Source: Nakamurella aerolata (GTDB lineage Bacteria > Actinomycetota > Actinomycetes > Mycobacteriales > Nakamurellaceae). From it: a DNA stretch of 64,000 nucleotides. A program made the translations under genes and the position numbers. The stretch is from assembly GCF_013002705.1 (NCBI RefSeq), contig NZ_JABEND010000001.1, positions 310,001-374,000 of the forward strand. The letters are read 5' to 3'. This document shows, one piece after another, positions 61,645 to 64,000 of this stretch; the stretch's first letter is position 1, and every line of letters starts with the position of its first letter. Under the pieces are notes generated by a model. That model was given only the letters and a program-made list of their open reading frames with translations. It did not search any database and was not told where the DNA came from.

Positions 61645-63426
61645 TCAGTTCTGGATGAGTCCGAACTCTTCCAGCAGCTCTCCGATCTGGTTGTCTTCGA
61701 GCTTGTTGAGCAGGAGCTTGCGGGCCAGCGGCCCGCCGGGGATCTTGATCTCCTTGCCGTCGCGCAGGCGGCTGGTGGCCGCCAGCAGCTTGCGGATGTC
61801 GTAGGTGGAGTTGTAGACCTCGGGGACGCCTCGTTCGATGTTCAGGAGGGTGTAGACGGCTTCCATAGGGGTTCGGACCGAGTACTCGGTGGTGAAGATG
61901 CAGTCGCGCTCGGCGGATTCGGAGAACTGGCCGATGAATGCGAAGTTCACCGAGCCTGCCGGGACGACGTCGGGGCGGTCGCCGGCCTGTCGGGGCATGA
62001 AGAATCCGGTGACGTAGGGCATCATCACCGGGACGGTCTTCGCACCGTTCGCGGCGAGCTCGTCGATCTGGTCGACTGGCACGCCGAGGTGGTAGAGCCA
62101 TTCGCGGGCGATCTCCTCGCCGGTGGACTCCTGGATCGTCTTGCCGGTGTAGTCGCCGGGGACGTCGGAGAACAGGGCGTAGACCCAGATGACGATCTCG
62201 TCGGGCTTCTGCTGCTTGAAGTGCGGCTGCCGGTTGACCGTCCAGGACAGCAGCCAGGTGGAGTCCGTGGCGGTGACGATCCCGCCGGTGACGACCTTGC
62301 CGCTGAACGGGTCGCGCTTGGCGATCTTCTCGATATACGCGGGTATGCGCTCGTCGAGGGTGGTGACGGTGGCGGACTCCCACTTGGTCTCGGGGATGTG
62401 GTCGGCGAACACGCCGGGGCGGCCGAACGCGGAGTCCTTTTCCGCGATGCGCCGCCAGAGGTCCCATGCGGGTGCGGGGCCTTCGTTGAGCTTCGCGGGG
62501 GTGTGCTGGTCGCCCTCGTCGGAGTTCTCCGTCAGCGACCCGATCGTGACGAACAGCAGATCGTTCTCCGTCAGGTCGACGCCGTCGCCGGGTGCTCCGC
62601 CCTCCCGGGAATCCCAGTGGATGCGGGTGGCTTGCTTCCGGCCGCCGGCCTTATCGATGTCGAAGTCGACGTCGGTGACGGTGGTGGAGAAGTGGAACAC
62701 GACGCCCTGGTCCAGCAGCCACGTGTACAGGGGCAGCACGAGCGATTCGTACTGGTTGTACTTGGTGAACTTCAGCGCGGAGAAGTCGGGGAGCCCGCCG
62801 ATGTGGTGGATGAAGCGGTGCAGGTAGAGCTTCATCTCCAGTGCCGAGTGCCACTCCTCGAAGGCGAACATGGTACGCCAGTACATCCAGAAGTTGCTCT
62901 TCAGAAACTCCTGCGAGAACACCTCGTTGATGCGCTTGTTCTCCATCTCCTCGCGGGTGGCGAGGAAGACCTTCACGACCTCCTTCTGCGCCTTCTCCGA
63001 CAGCGTGAACAGCCCGTCGGTGTGTGCGTCCTCGCCGCGGTTCACGGTCGCGCGCTGCAGGGAGTAGTTCGGGTCGTCGCGGTTGAGCCAGTAGAACTCG
63101 TCGAGCACGCTCGCGCCCTCGATCTCCAGCGACGGGATCGAGCGGAACAAGTCCCACAAGGTCTCGAAGTGGTCCTCCATCTCCCGGCCGCCGCGGATCA
63201 CGAAGCCCTTCTTCGGCTCCTTGATGCCGTCCAGCGCACCCCCCGGGAGTTTCAGCTCCTCGAGGATGGTGATCTTGTTGCCGGGCATCTGCCCGTCGCG
63301 GATGAGGAAGGCGGCGCCGGCGAGCGAGGCGAGCCCCGCCCCCACGAACCACGCCGACTTGTCATCGACGCCTTCCGGCTTGCGAGGGCGCGCGAACGCC
63401 TCGTAGTTGCCTGCGGTGTAACGCAT
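61645..63426 (-). CDS. ohyA: Oleate hydratase
   Basis: 593-aa FAD-dependent fatty acid hydratase (myosin-cross-reactive antigen family), adding water to the cis-9 double bond of oleate to give 10-hydroxystearate. Seen: the FAD fingerprint WFVGAGLASLAGAAFLIRDG near residue 27, EELKLPGGALDG, FVIRGGREMEDHFETLWDL near residue 75, and FAFEEWHSALEMKLYLHRFIHHIGGL near residue 190, both typical of the family (quoted in parts). Length is normal. The ATG lies 36 nt after the dehydrogenase stop, so the two genes form an operon. Confidence 0.93.
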   Translation of the reverse strand: MRYTAGNYEAFARPRKPEGVDDKSAWFVGAGLASLAGAAFLIRDGQMPGNKITILEELKLPGGALDGIKEPKKGFVIRGGREMEDHFETLWDLFRSIPSLEIEGASVLDEFYWLNRDDPNYSLQRATVNRGEDAHTDGLFTLSEKAQKEVVKVFLATREEMENKRINEVFSQEFLKSNFWMYWRTMFAFEEWHSALEMKLYLHRFIHHIGGLPDFSALKFTKYNQYESLVLPLYTWLLDQGVVFHFSTTVTDVDFDIDKAGGRKQATRIHWDSREGGAPGDGVDLTENDLLFVTIGSLTENSDEGDQHTPAKLNEGPAPAWDLWRRIAEKDSAFGRPGVFADHIPETKWESATVTTLDERIPAYIEKIAKRDPFSGKVVTGGIVTATDSTWLLSWTVNRQPHFKQQKPDEIVIWVYALFSDVPGDYTGKTIQESTGEEIAREWLYHLGVPVDQIDELAANGAKTVPVMMPYVTGFFMPRQAGDRPDVVPAGSVNFAFIGQFSESAERDCIFTTEYSVRTPMEAVYTLLNIERGVPEVYNSTYDIRKLLAATSRLRDGKEIKIPGGPLARKLLLNKLEDNQIGELLEEFGLIQN

Positions 63427-63462
63427 GAGAGTGCTCCTTGTCGTGTCCTGCTGCGGTGATGG

Positions 63463-64000
63463 TTACTTGCTGGTGTCGTAGCTGTAGAAGCCCTCGCCGG
63501 TGGCGACGCCGAGCTTGCCCTTGTCGATGTAATTCGTCTTGATCCAGTCCGCGAGCGGCTTCGCCTCGGCGCCGGCGTTGGACAGGATGTTGTACGGCGT
63601 CGTGAGGCCGATGATGTCGGTGATCTGGAAGGGTCCCATCGGCGCCCCGGTGGCGATGCGCCACACGTTGTCGATGTCCTTCGGCTCGGCGTAGCCGCCC
63701 GCGGCGAGTGCATATCCGGCGTTGAGGAAGGGGACCAGCAGAGAATTGAGCACATAGCCCGCCTTCTCCTTGTGGATCGGGATCGGCACCATGCCGATTT
63801 CGCCCGCGAATGCGACGACCTCGTCGAACACCGCCGGGTCGGTGTCGGCGGTGCCCATCACCTCGGCGGTGTTGAACTTCCACACCTGGTTCGCGAAGTG
63901 CAGCGCGAGGAACTTCGCGGGGCGGCCGGTGAAGTCCTTCAGATCGCTCGGCAGCAGCGTCGACGAGTTCGTCGCGAAGATGGTCTTCGCAGGGGCCACC
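63463..64000 (-). CDS. 3-hydroxyacyl-CoA dehydrogenase (partial)
   Basis: C-terminal about 178 residues of a 3-hydroxybutyryl/3-hydroxyacyl-CoA dehydrogenase; the frame runs off the window edge. Seen: TIFATNSSTLLPSDL, LHFANQVWKFNTAEVMG with the catalytic-His segment, AGYVLNSLLVPFLNAGYALAAGGYA (in parts) and GPFQITDIIGL. The N-terminal NAD-binding domain must lie beyond 64000. Cotranscribed with ohyA, it may oxidise hydroxy-fatty acyl-CoA. Confidence 0.88.
   Translation of the reverse strand, partial: VAPAKTIFATNSSTLLPSDLKDFTGRPAKFLALHFANQVWKFNTAEVMGTADTDPAVFDEVVAFAGEIGMVPIPIHKEKAGYVLNSLLVPFLNAGYALAAGGYAEPKDIDNVWRIATGAPMGPFQITDIIGLTTPYNILSNAGAEAKPLADWIKTNYIDKGKLGVATGEGFYSYDTSK

Overview
The window is high-GC actinobacterial chromosome. 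GTG starts are frequent, many genes overlap by 4 nt (GTGA/ATGA), and the left half carries the actinobacterial orders uvrC-rapZ-yvcK-whiA-gap-pgk-tpiA-secG and rimO-pgsA-cinA-clgR, which are also found in Mycobacterium and Streptomyces. I cannot place it to genus from sequence alone. At least eleven genes have a TANNNT hexamer 6 or 7 nt before the start codon, which points to widespread leaderless transcription.

Region by region. 1-4.7 kb: trehalose/glycogen genes glgX and treY (minus strand). 4.8-14 kb: uvrC, the rapZ-yvcK-whiA block and the lower-glycolysis genes gap-pgk-tpiA, then secG. 14-18.1 kb: an argA-like N-acetyltransferase, rimO-pgsA-cinA and the stress regulator clgR, which has a candidate ECF-sigma promoter. 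18.1-19.2 kb: an inserted rlmA-type 23S rRNA methyltransferase gene bracketed by an exact 30-bp duplication of the clgR 3' end and broken by an in-frame stop. 19.2-22 kb: a three-gene ABC-2 exporter whose ATPase gene carries a frameshift. 22-34 kb: metabolic and housekeeping genes (M20 amidohydrolase, thyA, a Na+/H+ antiporter with a C-terminal UBP-type zinc finger, serA, an ABC-2 pair, an alditol-oxidase-like flavoenzyme, an isochorismatase-like hydrolase, rlmC) and a divergent MFS/HxlR pair with two dyad operators.

34.9-41.9 kb is rich in resistance-like and regulatory genes: an AraC-VOC-UvrA2 operon, a divergent TetR/EamA pair with a perfect 14-bp palindrome, two more VOC proteins and a YkvA-like protein. 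42.2-49.5 kb: a ROK repressor followed by a complete oligopeptide/oligosaccharide-type ABC importer (lipoprotein, two permeases, two ATPases). 49.5-51.2 kb: two GNAT acetyltransferases and an aminoglycoside-nucleotidyltransferase-like protein.

51.2-61.6 kb is a plastic region. Two apparently identical 2,392-bp IS21-family elements (51552-53943 and 56810-59201) each have their own 5-bp target duplication. The first splits a lipoprotein gene that can be rebuilt exactly. The second lies in the last codons of a gene for a zinc-knuckle protein resembling a tyrosine recombinase, and its end now supplies the stop codon. Between and beyond them lie decayed genes (arsR, a truncated dedA, a possible AsnC fragment, an IS481 tail) and an Eis-type acetyltransferase. 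The right end (61.6-64 kb) carries oleate hydratase and a 3-hydroxyacyl-CoA dehydrogenase that runs off the window.

I saw no rRNA, tRNA or CRISPR array. The most unusual items are the 30-bp-bracketed rlmA insertion, the zinc-knuckle recombinase-like protein capped by an IS, and the antiporter-UBP fusion.
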